This document shows, in pieces, positions 1 to 8,822 of a DNA stretch of 64,000 nt. A model generated the notes under the pieces. It was not told the origin of the DNA. It ran no database searches and saw only the letters and a program-made list of their open reading frames with translations. Within the stretch, counting starts at the first letter, position 1, and the number at the start of each line of letters is the position of its first letter. Source of the stretch: CAYRIY01 sp964424335 (GTDB lineage Bacteria > Bacillota > Limnochordia > DTU080 > RSA5); assembly GCA_964424335.1 (NCBI GenBank), contig CAYRIY010000005.1, positions 4,163 to 68,162 on the forward strand. The letters are read 5' to 3'. Position numbers and translations under genes: made by a program.

Positions 1-1
1 G

Positions 2-1345
2 ATCGACGACATCGAGCCGAAGTGCCAAATCCCATTGACGGTGGTTTACCCTTCGGGCATCTACTCCGCCATCGCCGAAGCAGGCGTCTTCGACCACGCG
101 CAAATGCTGCTCTCGTCGGCGCAAGACGGCACGAATACGCTACGGTGCGACCTGTGGGGTCCGATGCGGATGGCTGCTGGGTTCGCCACGCCATGGCGGG
201 TCGTCATCGCCGGGCGGCGACCTGCGGAGCTACACGATCACAACTACCTGATCCTCAACCTCAACCCACCGTGCGCGCTCGAAGACACATCGTGGATCAA
301 GCCCGGCAAGGTGCTCCGGGAGATTACCCTTTCGACCCGAGGAGGCAAGGCGTGCGTCGACTTTGCCGTAAAACACAACCTCCAGTACGTGATGTTCGAC
401 GCGGGTTGGTACGGCCCCGAAAACGATGAAGCTTCCGACGCGACGAGCGTGAACGTCGATCCAAAAAAGGCTGCGCCCGACGCCGGCCCACTGGATCTGG
501 CTGAAGTGATCGACTACGCGAACGAGCACGACGTCGGCATCATCCTTTATGTAAACCGCAGGGCGCTCAAAAAGCAGTTGGACGAGATCTTCCCCCTATA
601 CGCCAAGTGGGGTGTGAAGGGCGTCAAACTCGGCTTCGTCGACGTCGGCACGCAAGAGGCGATGTCCCTCATTCACAAGGCGGTGCGGGAAGCAGCGCGA
701 TGCCGCCTCGTCGTCGACATCCACGATGCCTACCGCCCTTCAGGCATGAGCCGCACCTACCCCAACCTGCTCACCCAGGAAGGCGTGCGCGGCAACGAAC
801 ACATGCCGACCGCCAGGCACAACGCCACGCTGCCCTTCACCCGGTTTACGACGGGCGCGGCCGACTACACGATCTGTTACTATACGCCGCGCATCAAGAC
901 GACGCACGCGCACCAATTGGCAGCCTCCGTCATCTTTTTCAGCCCCTTGCAGTGCTTATTTTGGTACGACCGGCCCGAGGCGTATCAAGGAGAGAAGGAG
1001 GTCGAATTCTTCGCGGCCCTTCCGACTGTCTGGGACGAAACTCGGGTGATTCACGACGAAATAGGCGAGGTTGCGACGATTGCTCGCCGACGGGGCGACG
1101 AATGGTTCGTCGGAACGATTACCAACGAGGAATCGCGTTCCGTCTCGATCGCTTTGGATTTTCTAAAGCCCGACACGCTTTACGTCGCACACCTATACAC
1201 GGACGACGCAAACGCCGGCAGCGAGCGCACCGGCGTGCGTGCGGACACGGCGCGCGTCAGCAGTACGACCGTGTGGCGAACCGAGTTGGCCCCAAGCGGC
1301 GGAGCGGCGCTCAGGCTCGTGCCCGAACAGAGCATCTTTGAATAA
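2..1345 (+). CDS. Glycoside hydrolase family 97 (alpha-glycosidase), 3' part
   Basis: The reading frame is open from the first bases of the window, so the gene begins upstream; the TTG at 35 is probably internal. The protein reads through the (beta/alpha)8 catalytic region of GH97 enzymes: MFDAGWYGPE near 130, a VNRRALKKQ strand, GVKGVKLGFVD, then HDAYRPSGMSRTYPN, LLTQEGVRGNE and TRFTTGAADYT, followed by the C-terminal beta domain ending at ALRLVPEQ. GH97 members are alpha-glucosidases (inverting) or alpha-galactosidases (retaining). The Asp in HDAYRPSG resembles the retaining type, but that needs an alignment. Any signal peptide would lie outside the window. Substrate is not predictable here. 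The next gene follows after 14 bases and may be cotranscribed. Confidence 0.85.
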   Translation: MDDIEPKCQIPLTVVYPSGIYSAIAEAGVFDHAQMLLSSAQDGTNTLRCDLWGPMRMAAGFATPWRVVIAGRRPAELHDHNYLILNLNPPCALEDTSWIKPGKVLREITLSTRGGKACVDFAVKHNLQYVMFDAGWYGPENDEASDATSVNVDPKKAAPDAGPLDLAEVIDYANEHDVGIILYVNRRALKKQLDEIFPLYAKWGVKGVKLGFVDVGTQEAMSLIHKAVREAARCRLVVDIHDAYRPSGMSRTYPNLLTQEGVRGNEHMPTARHNATLPFTRFTTGAADYTICYYTPRIKTTHAHQLAASVIFFSPLQCLFWYDRPEAYQGEKEVEFFAALPTVWDETRVIHDEIGEVATIARRRGDEWFVGTITNEESRSVSIALDFLKPDTLYVAHLYTDDANAGSERTGVRADTARVSSTTVWRTELAPSGGAALRLVPEQSIFE

Positions 1346-1359
1346 CGAGGTGGCCTACG

Positions 1360-2154
1360 TTGACGATGATCGAACGGTATCCCGACAATGACGCCTATCG
1401 CCGCGGCGTCGAACTCCACAAGTCAAGAGCGCAAATGAAAGCCTTGCTCTACTACGAAAGCGCGCTCCGCGAGAATCCCGACCGGCCTCCGACCGACCGG
1501 GAAGTCGAGCTGATCCGGGCCCACGCCCCACGTCTCTTTACGACGCCCACGGAGCCATTGCCCTTGATGCACGTCGTGGCTCTGCTCCATCCGGACGAGC
1601 CCCTCATCGCCTATCATTTCTTTTGGGAAGACGACATCGACTTTCCCGACGACGGCGAGCCTTGTGACCACGAAGTCTTTTGGGTGCGCTACGACCCGGA
1701 TGCGCCATCTCCATCGGAGCGAGTCATCGGCGTATACACGTACTATCATGGACACGTGCTCGAGGCTCCCAAAGCTCCCCAGGAGGCGGCAAGCAACGAG
1801 GGACGGCCGCGAGCCGACGTGCAGTGGGGCAAACACGGCACGCTCCCCTACGGCTGGCGCGACGAACCGGAGCTCGTTGCGAACATGCGCAAGACCTACG
1901 AGCGGCTGTCGACGCGTGGCATACGCACGCCCGATCACCCGGTCGCCGCAACGTGGCCGAAGCGCTTTTCCGGCGAGTGGTCGGACTTTGTCGACTTCTC
2001 TTCGGAAGTGGATTTGCAAAAGCGCCTCGAGCGCAGCGTCATGGCCGTTGGAACCCTCGGCAATGCCATCATCGCCACACGGTTTTTGACGATCAATTTC
2101 GCGGCCAAGTTCAGTTGGCCCGATTTAGAGCAGCCTGGTGGGGGGATCTACTAG
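1360..2154 (+). CDS. Conserved-looking protein of unknown function (264 aa)
   Basis: I do not recognise the family. A GAGGTGG ribosome site at 1347-1353 is six bases from a TTG start at 1360; the ATG at 1366 is the alternative. The protein is hydrophilic, acidic and without signal peptide or clear membrane span. It carries HFFWEDDIDFPDD, HEVFWVRYDP, YTYYHGH and VQWGKHGTLPYGW. The mix of aromatic residues, His and acidic residues could bind a metal or sugar, and the VQWGKHG segment faintly recalls Vps62-like proteins, but neither is demonstrated. It lies directly behind the GH97 gene, so a role in the same carbohydrate pathway is possible. It is followed by a terminator shared with the convergent Fe-S carrier gene. 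Confidence 0.6.
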   Translation: MTMIERYPDNDAYRRGVELHKSRAQMKALLYYESALRENPDRPPTDREVELIRAHAPRLFTTPTEPLPLMHVVALLHPDEPLIAYHFFWEDDIDFPDDGEPCDHEVFWVRYDPDAPSPSERVIGVYTYYHGHVLEAPKAPQEAASNEGRPRADVQWGKHGTLPYGWRDEPELVANMRKTYERLSTRGIRTPDHPVAATWPKRFSGEWSDFVDFSSEVDLQKRLERSVMAVGTLGNAIIATRFLTINFAAKFSWPDLEQPGGGIY

Positions 2155-2201
2155 CGATCCAGCCTACTTTTCGGAACGCCCAAAAGCGCCCAAAAGCGCT
2201 C

Positions 2202-2232
2202 AAAAAAAGCGAGGCCCAAGAGGCCTCGCTTT
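2202..2232 (-). terminator. Rho-independent terminator of the A-type Fe-S carrier gene
   Basis: A perfect 11-bp stem (2206-2216 with 2222-2232, 5-base loop) is followed on the minus strand by a run of seven T (complement of 2202-2208). It lies 26 bases past the stop of the Fe-S carrier. Because the stem is symmetrical it may also stop transcripts arriving from the plus-strand gene that ends at 2154. Confidence 0.85.
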
Positions 2233-2257
2233 GACGTTCACTCACCACCGGCGAAAA

Positions 2258-2614
2258 TCAGCAGCAGCTCTCCGACTCGCCTTCGTCATCTTCCGTCCGG
2301 AACGAACTGCCGCAACCGCACGTGCGCACGGCATTTGGGTTGTTGATGGCAAACCCTCCGCCCATCAGCGCATCCTTGTAATCGATCTCGGAACCTTTGA
2401 CAAAATGGGCGGATTGAGGATCGACAAGCACTTTGACGCCGTCGATCTCAAGGACGCTGTCGTCCTCTTTCGCATAGTCGAGCGCAAGGCCGTAGCTAAG
2501 TCCACTGCACCCGCCGCCCTGCACAAACAGCCGGAGGGCCAAATCCGCTTTATCTTCACGCTCCGCGATGATCTCACGGACCTTGTTCGCGGCTTTCTCG
2601 GTCAAGGTAATCAT
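2258..2614 (-). CDS. A-type iron-sulfur carrier (HesB/IscA/ErpA family)
   Basis: This is a 118-residue protein of usual family length. It starts ITLTEKAANKVREII, has VQGGGCSGLSYG near 31-42 with the first conserved Cys, and ends with the CGCGSSF motif near 98-104, giving the three Cys ligands that hold a transient Fe-S cluster. The family delivers clusters to apoproteins in the cytosol. A C-terminal acidic tail ending in two extra Cys is unusual. The ATG at 2614 is preceded by AAAGGAGGAG and by a good promoter. It is transcribed alone between a terminator and the metal ATPase. Whether it acts as ErpA-, IscA- or SufA-type cannot be told here. Confidence 0.93.
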   Translation of the reverse strand: MITLTEKAANKVREIIAEREDKADLALRLFVQGGGCSGLSYGLALDYAKEDDSVLEIDGVKVLVDPQSAHFVKGSEIDYKDALMGGGFAINNPNAVRTCGCGSSFRTEDDEGESESCC

Positions 2615-2640
2615 ACGATTCTGCTCCTCCTTTCCCCAAT

Positions 2641-2670
2641 ATTATAATCGCGCGCTCTCTTGAAATGCAA
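2641..2670 (-). promoter_or_regulatory. Sigma-A type promoter of the Fe-S carrier gene
   Basis: On the minus strand TTGCAT (2665-2670), an 18-base spacer and a perfect TATAAT (2641-2646) lie just upstream of the AAAGGAGG ribosome site. The implied leader is only about 20-25 bases. The ATPase stop codon (2685) lies immediately upstream, so the carrier gene has its own promoter. Confidence 0.65.
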
Positions 2671-2684
2671 TGAGGCACTTCCGC

Positions 2685-4847
2685 TCAGCGCCTTGCCCTC
2701 GCGCTCAACTTGATCTTGCGCGCCAACCTAAGCCCGTTCAACGTGACCAGCAGGGAGGCGCCTACATCGCTTGCGATCGCCATCCACAACGTGAGATGAC
2801 CCGCGGCCAAAAACCCGATCGCCAGGGCTTTCACCCCGATCGAGAGCGCGATGTTTTGCCGAATTACCTTCATCGTTCGCCGGGCCAGTGCGATCGCAAA
2901 GGGAACCTTGGCGAGATCGTCGACGAGGAGCGCGACGTCCGCACCCGAAAGCGCGCCGTCCAAGTTGCGGCCCCTCAGCGCGAACCCAACATCCGCCTGG
3001 TCAAGCGCCTTGGCGTCGCTGATCCCATCGCCGACCATGACGATCCTACGCCCCTGCTTTTGCCATTCCCGGATCGCCGACACCTTGTGATCCGAAAGCA
3101 ACTCAGCTCGATACTCATCGATGCCGACCGCTTTGGCAAAGGTCGCCGCCGTTCCTTTGCTGTCTCCGGTAAGCATATATACGCCTTTGATCTTGCTCAA
3201 GTTCTTCAGGCGGCGAACCACACGCCCTCCTTCGACCCGGGGCGTGTCCGCTAGTGCGATCAGGCCCATAGGCTCGAGGTCTCGGGCGACGACGACGACC
3301 GACTTGCCCTCTTCTTCGAGGCGCCGCACCTCACCCTTTAGCGCAAAGAGGGTGAGCCCTTTGCTCGTGATGTAACGTACACTTCCGACTCGGTACGTGG
3401 CGCCTCCCGCGGACGCTTGCGCCCCATAACCCGCTTCGGCGCGATACTTGTGCACGTAAAGGCGCTCGATCTCGAGTTCCTCCGCCCGAGCGACGATCGC
3501 CCGGGCGATCGCGTGGTCAGACTCCCACGCGACTCCGGCCGCTGCCGCGATCACTTCGCTCTCGCGAAACCTGCCCCAAGGCACGATGTCCGTGACGTCA
3601 AACCTTCCATGGGTGAGGGTGCCGGTCTTGCCAAACACGACCGTGTCCGTCTTCGCCAAAGTCTCGAGCCGATCGCCGCCCTTGACCAGGAAGCCGTTTC
3701 GGGCGGCGTTGCTGAGGGACGACACGATTGCCGCGGGCACAGCGATGACCAGGGCGCACGGGCACGACAAGATGAGCAAGGCGAGCCCCCGATAGATCCA
3801 GCCGTCAAAGGATTCGCCGAGTACGACGGGCGGCACGGCCGCCACCACGAGCGCCGCGATCGTCACGACGGGGGTATAGACCCGTGCGAACGATTCGACA
3901 AACCGCTCTGCGGCCGGCTTGTTGAGGTGGGCTGCTTCCAGGAGCCGAACGATCCGGGCAAGTGCGCTCTCCTCGGCCGGGAGGGTCGCCTCGATCGTCA
4001 GGGCTCCCTGGTCGTTGAGGCATCCGGCGTAAACGGGATCTCCAGGCTTTTTTTCCACGGGCAGCGACTCGCCCGTGATGGGGAGCTCGTCCACCCAGGA
4101 CTCCCCGGAAACGACCCTTCCATCCACGGGAATCCGCTCACCGGGACCGACGATGCATACATCACCCGGCCTTACATCGTGGGCGGACACGCTCGCCTCG
4201 CCTGTCTCTTTGACAACCGTTGCTGTGCTTGGCGAGATTTCAATCAAACTGCTGATCGAGCGCCGGGCGCGCTCGAGGCTGCGGGCTCCGAGAGACTGCC
4301 CAAGCGCAAACAAGAAGATGACGATCGCGCCTTCAAACCAGGCTCCGATCACGAGCGCCCCGAGCGTTGCGACGCTCATCAACACGTTCATTTCAAGGCG
4401 CCTGCGGAGCACGGCGAAAAAGGCGCTGCGAAAGGGGTTGTAGCCGCCCAGGAGGACAGACAGCCCAAGGAGCGCCCGCTCAGTCTCTGCGGGAAGCGGG
4501 AATGGGAGCTCGGGGGCGTAGGGGATCAGAGCCGCCGCCCCGAGGAAAAGGCCGGAAAGGAGCGTCAACCACACGCGTGACGAGCGGCGCCAGCGGCTGC
4601 GGCGCGAGAAGGGACGGCCGATCTGCCTTGCCTGGTAACCCGCCTGATCGGCCTCCCGCACAATCTCCATAGGCGCGACGTCGCCCCAAACGGAGAGTTT
4701 CGCCGTCCCGTAATTGAGTTCAGCCTGTCGCACGCTCGCCATCGCACGGATGTTTTGCTCAAACTGAGCGGCGCTCTCCGTGCAGGTGAGACCGGCGACT
4801 TGAAAGACAAGCGGCGGCGATTCCCGCTCAGCAACGGAACTTGCCAC
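2685..4847 (-). CDS. P1B-type heavy-metal ATPase with replaced catalytic residues
   Basis: The overall fold is that of a Zn/Cd/Pb-exporting ATPase (ZntA/CadA type, 720 aa): N-terminal metal-binding domain, eight membrane spans, actuator loop with ITGES, SCPCAL in the transmembrane metal site (Cys 362 and 364), a nucleotide domain, and the late Lys and Asp ([18 protein letters not shown]) typical of the Zn branch. Several invariant residues are changed. The phosphorylated Asp of DKTGT is Gly 406 (FGKTGT). The N-terminal CxxC is CTES. The nucleotide-binding His-Pro is His 445-Ala. GDGxND is GDGISD (Ser 610). Transport by the normal phosphorylation cycle should be impossible, yet the frame is intact. 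GTG start at 4847 with GGGAGG upstream. A small membrane protein gene precedes it. Confidence 0.9.
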   Translation of the reverse strand: MASSVAERESPPLVFQVAGLTCTESAAQFEQNIRAMASVRQAELNYGTAKLSVWGDVAPMEIVREADQAGYQARQIGRPFSRRSRWRRSSRVWLTLLSGLFLGAAALIPYAPELPFPLPAETERALLGLSVLLGGYNPFRSAFFAVLRRRLEMNVLMSVATLGALVIGAWFEGAIVIFLFALGQSLGARSLERARRSISSLIEISPSTATVVKETGEASVSAHDVRPGDVCIVGPGERIPVDGRVVSGESWVDELPITGESLPVEKKPGDPVYAGCLNDQGALTIEATLPAEESALARIVRLLEAAHLNKPAAERFVESFARVYTPVVTIAALVVAAVPPVVLGESFDGWIYRGLALLILSCPCALVIAVPAAIVSSLSNAARNGFLVKGGDRLETLAKTDTVVFGKTGTLTHGRFDVTDIVPWGRFRESEVIAAAAGVAWESDHAIARAIVARAEELEIERLYVHKYRAEAGYGAQASAGGATYRVGSVRYITSKGLTLFALKGEVRRLEEEGKSVVVVARDLEPMGLIALADTPRVEGGRVVRRLKNLSKIKGVYMLTGDSKGTAATFAKAVGIDEYRAELLSDHKVSAIREWQKQGRRIVMVGDGISDAKALDQADVGFALRGRNLDGALSGADVALLVDDLAKVPFAIALARRTMKVIRQNIALSIGVKALAIGFLAAGHLTLWMAIASDVGASLLVTLNGLRLARKIKLSARARR

Positions 4848-4889
4848 CTGGAAGCGCTCCTCCCTACATTACCGCCGGGTTCATAAAAA

Positions 4890-5123
4890 CTAGCCGGTGA
4901 TCGCGGCAACGACCCGTTCCAAGAGGTCGGGCGTACCCTTGGCAAGCAACACCGTCATTCCGACAAGCGTGGTCAGGGTAAAGACGAACTTTGCTGCGGG
5001 TTTGAGCGCGTCCGGAACGCGGACCAAGGGCAACTCTCCCCCTTTGATCAGGCCAATTACGCCCGTGGCAAACGCTCCGCCGCCAACCAAGGCCCAAAAG
5101 AGGTCCCACCAAACTCCCTGCAT
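4890..5123 (-). CDS. Small membrane protein of unknown function (77 aa)
   Basis: ATG at 5123 follows a GGAAGGTG ribosome site. The protein has two hydrophobic segments: about residues 5-27 (LFWALVGGGAFATGVIGLI) and about 46-62 (FVFTLTTLVGMTVLLAKG), joined by a short loop, with little outside the membrane. I recognise no family. It lies 42 bases upstream of the degenerate metal ATPase on the same strand, so the two are probably cotranscribed and the small protein could be a partner subunit. On the minus strand a TATAAT lies near 5173, but no well-spaced -35 accompanies it. Confidence 0.65.
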   Translation of the reverse strand: MQGVWWDLFWALVGGGAFATGVIGLIKGGELPLVRVPDALKPAAKFVFTLTTLVGMTVLLAKGTPDLLERVVAAITG

Positions 5124-5335
5124 GTACGTTCACCTTCCAATTGCTGATGGTCACAGTATGTATCCGCGAATGAGCATTATATCACAATGGATGTCAATTC
5201 ATGACGACCGTGCGTGAGTCCTTCTATCGCAAGGGCCGGCCGGTGGGTAATCCCTGCTTTCTGCAGAAGGGAACCGTATTGGAGTGTTCGAATACTTCAG
5301 GGTTGATGGCTACTGGCCAAGAGGAGGAACGCACG

Positions 5336-6385
5336 ATGTACAAGATTGCAGTGTTGCCGGGCGACGGAACGGGCCCAGAGGTCGTCCGCGAAGGCCTCAA
5401 AGTGCTCGAGGCCGCTGCGTCCAAGTTTGGATTCAAATACGAGACCGCTACGTACGACTTCGGCGGAGACCGCTACCTGCGCACAGGCGAGACGATCTCC
5501 GATGCAGCGGTGAAGGAGCTTGGCAGTTTCGACGCAATTTTCCTGGGCGCGATCGGCCACCCCGACGTAAAGCCGGGCATTTTGGAAAAGGGCATTTTGC
5601 TCAAACTCCGATTCGACCTTGACCTCTACATCAATCTGCGCCCCGTCAAGCTGTACCCCGGCGTCGATACGCCGCTCAAAGACAAGGGGCCGGAGCACAT
5701 CGACTTCGTCGTGGTGCGCGAAAATACGGAGGGCCTCTACGCCGGCGCAGGCGGATTCTTGCGCTATGGGACGCCGGACGAGATCGCCGTGCAAGAGTCG
5801 ATCAACACGCGCAAGGGCGTCGAGCGCTGCCTCAAGTTCGCGTTCGAGTACGCCAGGAAGCGCAACAAGGCCAAAAAGCTGACGCTTTGCGGCAAGACGA
5901 ACGTCCTGACGTACGCCTTCGACCTTTGGGAGCGCGCTTTCAACGAACTTGGCGCTTCATACCCCGATATCGAGCGGGATTACGCCCACGTCGACGCGAC
6001 CGTCATGTGGATGGTGAAAAACCCCGAATGGTTTGACGTGATCGTGACGGACAACATGTTCGGCGACATCATTACGGACCTCGGCGCGATGATTCAAGGC
6101 GGCATGGGCATAGCAGCCGGCGGAAACATCAATCCCGAAGGCGTCGGGATGTTCGAGCCGATCGGCGGGTCAGCGCCCAAGTACACGGGCCAAAATGTCA
6201 TCAATCCCTTGGCGGCCATCTGCTCCGTTTCGATGATGCTCGACACGCTCGGCGAACGCGACGCTGCCGCAGCGATCGAAAAGTCGGTAATGACCGTGTG
6301 CGACCGGCACATCAAGAGCCTGTCGGCGGGTAAGATGGGGTATAGCACCTCAGAAGTCGGCGATCTGGTGTGCAACAACCTCTAG
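5336..6385 (+). CDS. leuB: 3-isopropylmalate dehydrogenase family (LeuB-type)
   Basis: The ATG at 5336 is preceded by GAGGAGGAAC and starts [17 protein letters not shown], the normal beginning of beta-decarboxylating dehydrogenases; the longer open frame from 5201 is not needed. The 349-residue protein has [18 protein letters not shown] (substrate-binding Arg residues), VVVRENTEG, the catalytic Lys region [34 protein letters not shown] (metal-binding Asp) and [13 protein letters not shown] (NAD binding). The arrangement resembles actinobacterial-type LeuB, which oxidises 3-isopropylmalate in leucine synthesis. An isocitrate or homoisocitrate role cannot be excluded. It is not next to leuC, which starts 58 kb away at 63702. 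Confidence 0.82.
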   Translation: MYKIAVLPGDGTGPEVVREGLKVLEAAASKFGFKYETATYDFGGDRYLRTGETISDAAVKELGSFDAIFLGAIGHPDVKPGILEKGILLKLRFDLDLYINLRPVKLYPGVDTPLKDKGPEHIDFVVVRENTEGLYAGAGGFLRYGTPDEIAVQESINTRKGVERCLKFAFEYARKRNKAKKLTLCGKTNVLTYAFDLWERAFNELGASYPDIERDYAHVDATVMWMVKNPEWFDVIVTDNMFGDIITDLGAMIQGGMGIAAGGNINPEGVGMFEPIGGSAPKYTGQNVINPLAAICSVSMMLDTLGERDAAAAIEKSVMTVCDRHIKSLSAGKMGYSTSEVGDLVCNNL

Positions 6386-6433
6386 GGACGTTTGCAAGAC
6401 AAGGATCGTAAAAGAAGGCTGGGAGCAAGCCCA

Positions 6434-7969
6434 ATGCCCAATATCCATCGAGTAGACTTTCTCGTAGTCGGGAGCGGCATCGCCGGTTTGGCGACAGCCC
6501 TTAAAGCGAGCCGATATGGCCGTGTCCTGATCATCACCAAAGCGGGACTGCTCGAAAGCAACACTCGTTACGCGCAAGGGGGTATCGCCGCGGCCATGGC
6601 GCCGGGCGATACCCCTCGCGATCATTTGGCAGACACATTGCGTGCGGGCCACGACCTCGTATCGACCGAGGCGGCGACCGTGCTCGTCGAGGACGGGCCC
6701 TTGCGGGTCAAGGAACTGATCGAGCTCGGCGCTCGCTTTGACGCCTCCCCCGACGGCAGCCTCGTCTTTGGCCGGGAGGCCGCGCACAGCAAAAACCGCA
6801 TACTGCACGCCCGAGGCGATGCGACCGGCATGGAGGTCGCGGAAGTGCTGGCCGCGCAGGTCAAAGAGTCGCCGGCGATCGACGTCTTGGAGCAAGTTTT
6901 CGCGCTCGACCTCATCGTGCATGACGACAGGTGCATTGGGCTCACGGCGCGCCTTGCAAGTGGAGAGACCCTCGCCGTGCTGGCCCATGCCACGGTGCTC
7001 GCCACCGGAGGGTGCGGACGGGTGTACAAGTACACGACCAACCCTTCCGTCGCGACCGGCGACGGCATGGCGATGGCGGCAAGGGCGGGCGTGCCGATCG
7101 TCGACATGGAGTTCGTCCAGTTTCACCCGACCGCGCTGGACCGCGACGACGATCCCATGTTCCTCATTTCCGAAGCCGTGCGCGGCGAGGGGGCTCGCCT
7201 CATCAACGACGCGGGTGAAGCGTTTATGAAGGGCCGTCACCCCCAGGCCGACCTCGCTCCTAGAGACGTGGTGGCGCGGGCGATCTTTCAACAGATGCAG
7301 GAGGGCCGGCGCGTCTACCTCGACGCATCGTCGATCGGCGCGCGCTTCTCCGAGCGCTTCCCCACGATTTACCACGCATGCCTCGAGCGCGGCCTCAACC
7401 CCCCGCACGAACCCATTCCGATCGCGCCCGCCGCTCACTTCGTGATGGGCGGGATTCGCACCGACACGGACGGCCGCACGGGCCTCAAGTCGCTTTTCGC
7501 CTGCGGCGAAGTGGCATGCACCGGGGTGCACGGCGCAAATCGCCTTGCGAGCAACTCACTTCTGGAGGGGCTTGTCTTTGCCGAGCGCATCGCACGCAGC
7601 ATCGCTCAGGAGCTTTCCAGTTCCCTCCCTGGCCAAGCTGTCATCGACGAGCTCTCCCTCGCCGACGCAGCCAGCTTGACGGCCGAGGAAGCCAAAGTCT
7701 CCGATCGACTGACTGAGGCGCTGCGCCAAGTGATGTGGGACTACGCTGGGATCGTCCGTTCATCCCAAGGTCTCGAAAAAGCCGCTCGCGAGCTCGAAAA
7801 AATCAAAAGCGAGGCGCCGCCCCACGCCTACACCCTTCGAAACATGATCGAAACGGGCCGCCTGATCGTCCATTCGGCATTGGAACGACGGGAAAGCCGC
7901 GGCGGGCACTTCCGTGAGGATTTCCCCGCACCCGATCCATCGTGGCAAGAAAGGCGAGTCGTGATTTGA
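6434..7969 (+). CDS. nadB: L-aspartate oxidase
   Basis: FAD enzyme oxidising L-aspartate to iminoaspartate, the first step of de novo NAD synthesis. The sequence (511 aa) shows VGSGIAGLATALKA for FAD binding, ESNTRYAQGGIAAAM, TGGCGRVYKYTTNP, EFVQFHPTAL and VHGANRLASNSLLEG, and a C-terminal helical domain, all typical of NadB rather than succinate dehydrogenase. ATG at 6434 is chosen because GGGAG at 6420-6424 is well placed; the TTG at 6392 would add 14 atypical residues. It follows leuB by 48 bases and overlaps nadC, so nadB and nadC form a transcription unit. nadA, usually in the same operon, is absent from the window. Confidence 0.95.
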   Translation: MPNIHRVDFLVVGSGIAGLATALKASRYGRVLIITKAGLLESNTRYAQGGIAAAMAPGDTPRDHLADTLRAGHDLVSTEAATVLVEDGPLRVKELIELGARFDASPDGSLVFGREAAHSKNRILHARGDATGMEVAEVLAAQVKESPAIDVLEQVFALDLIVHDDRCIGLTARLASGETLAVLAHATVLATGGCGRVYKYTTNPSVATGDGMAMAARAGVPIVDMEFVQFHPTALDRDDDPMFLISEAVRGEGARLINDAGEAFMKGRHPQADLAPRDVVARAIFQQMQEGRRVYLDASSIGARFSERFPTIYHACLERGLNPPHEPIPIAPAAHFVMGGIRTDTDGRTGLKSLFACGEVACTGVHGANRLASNSLLEGLVFAERIARSIAQELSSSLPGQAVIDELSLADAASLTAEEAKVSDRLTEALRQVMWDYAGIVRSSQGLEKAARELEKIKSEAPPHAYTLRNMIETGRLIVHSALERRESRGGHFREDFPAPDPSWQERRVVI

Positions 7970-8817
7970 ACACACTTTCACCGTTTACGATCGACCGACT
8001 GGTCGAGCAAGCGCTAAGCGAAGACGTCGGCAGAGGCGATCTCACCACGACCGCCGTGGTGCCTGAAGGGCTGCAAGCAAACGCCGTGCTCACGGCAAAA
8101 GCCGAGGGCGTCATCGCCGGACTCGATCTGGTCGACGCCGTATTCAAGAAGGTCGATCCTGGCATCGAGACCAAGCGCCTCGTCGACGAGGGAAGCCGCG
8201 TGCGGCCGGGCGACCGGGTCCTGACGGCCCAAGGTTCTGCCCGCGGCCTGTTGATCGGGGAGCGCGTCGCGCTCAACTTCATTCAAAGGCTCTCGGGGAT
8301 CGCAACCGAAACGAGGCGTGCGGCCGACGCGTGTGCCGGGACCCGTGCGCTGGTCGTCGATACGCGCAAGACGACTCCGGGCCTGCGAACGCTCGAGAAG
8401 TACGCCGTGCGCGTCGGCGGAGGACGCAATCACCGCTTCGGCCTGGACGACGCGGTGATGATCAAGGAGAACCACATCAGCGTTGCAGGTGGAATCATCC
8501 CCGCCGTCGCCGCAGCGAGGAAACACATAGGCCACATGCATAAAGTGGAGGTGGAAGTCGCGTCCCTCGATCAGATCGACGAGGCTCTCGCCGCAGGCGC
8601 CGACGTCATTCTCCTCGACAACATGAGCCTCGACCAAATGCGTGAAGCCGTCGCCCGCATCGGCGGTCGGGCGATCGTCGAGGCATCGGGCGGAATTCGG
8701 CCCGATATGGTGGCGGACGTGGCTAAGACAGGCGTCGACGTGATTTCGCTCGGGTGGATCACGCATTCAGCGCCGGCGCTCGATCTCAGCCTTCTCATTC
8801 ACCCCATCGGTACGTAG
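7966..8817 (+). CDS. nadC: Nicotinate-nucleotide diphosphorylase (carboxylating)
   Basis: Quinolinate phosphoribosyltransferase, which makes nicotinate mononucleotide from quinolinate and PRPP. Typical signatures are EDVGRGDLTT near the N terminus, NFIQRLSGIAT, DTRKTTPGLR, KYAVRVGGGRNHRFGL, IKENHI, VEVEVASLDQ, ILLDNM and ASGGI. The TTG at 7966 overlaps the nadB stop (TTGA) and is preceded by AAGGCGAG, giving 283 residues, the usual length; a GTG at 7942 is the alternative. Overlap implies translational coupling with nadB. The product of NadB must be converted by quinolinate synthase before reaching this enzyme, so nadA must lie elsewhere. Confidence 0.96.
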   Translation: MNTLSPFTIDRLVEQALSEDVGRGDLTTTAVVPEGLQANAVLTAKAEGVIAGLDLVDAVFKKVDPGIETKRLVDEGSRVRPGDRVLTAQGSARGLLIGERVALNFIQRLSGIATETRRAADACAGTRALVVDTRKTTPGLRTLEKYAVRVGGGRNHRFGLDDAVMIKENHISVAGGIIPAVAAARKHIGHMHKVEVEVASLDQIDEALAAGADVILLDNMSLDQMREAVARIGGRAIVEASGGIRPDMVADVAKTGVDVISLGWITHSAPALDLSLLIHPIGT

Positions 8818-8822
8818 GGACT

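Noticed and set aside
5173..5196. TTGACA and TATAAT upstream of the small membrane protein on the minus strand
   Set aside because: They are only ten bases apart, too close for one promoter. Each may be part of a different one, so no pair is called.
5124..5335. T-box or leucine leader before the LeuB-type gene
   Set aside because: No T-box sequence, antiterminator or Leu-rich leader peptide is visible in the gap.
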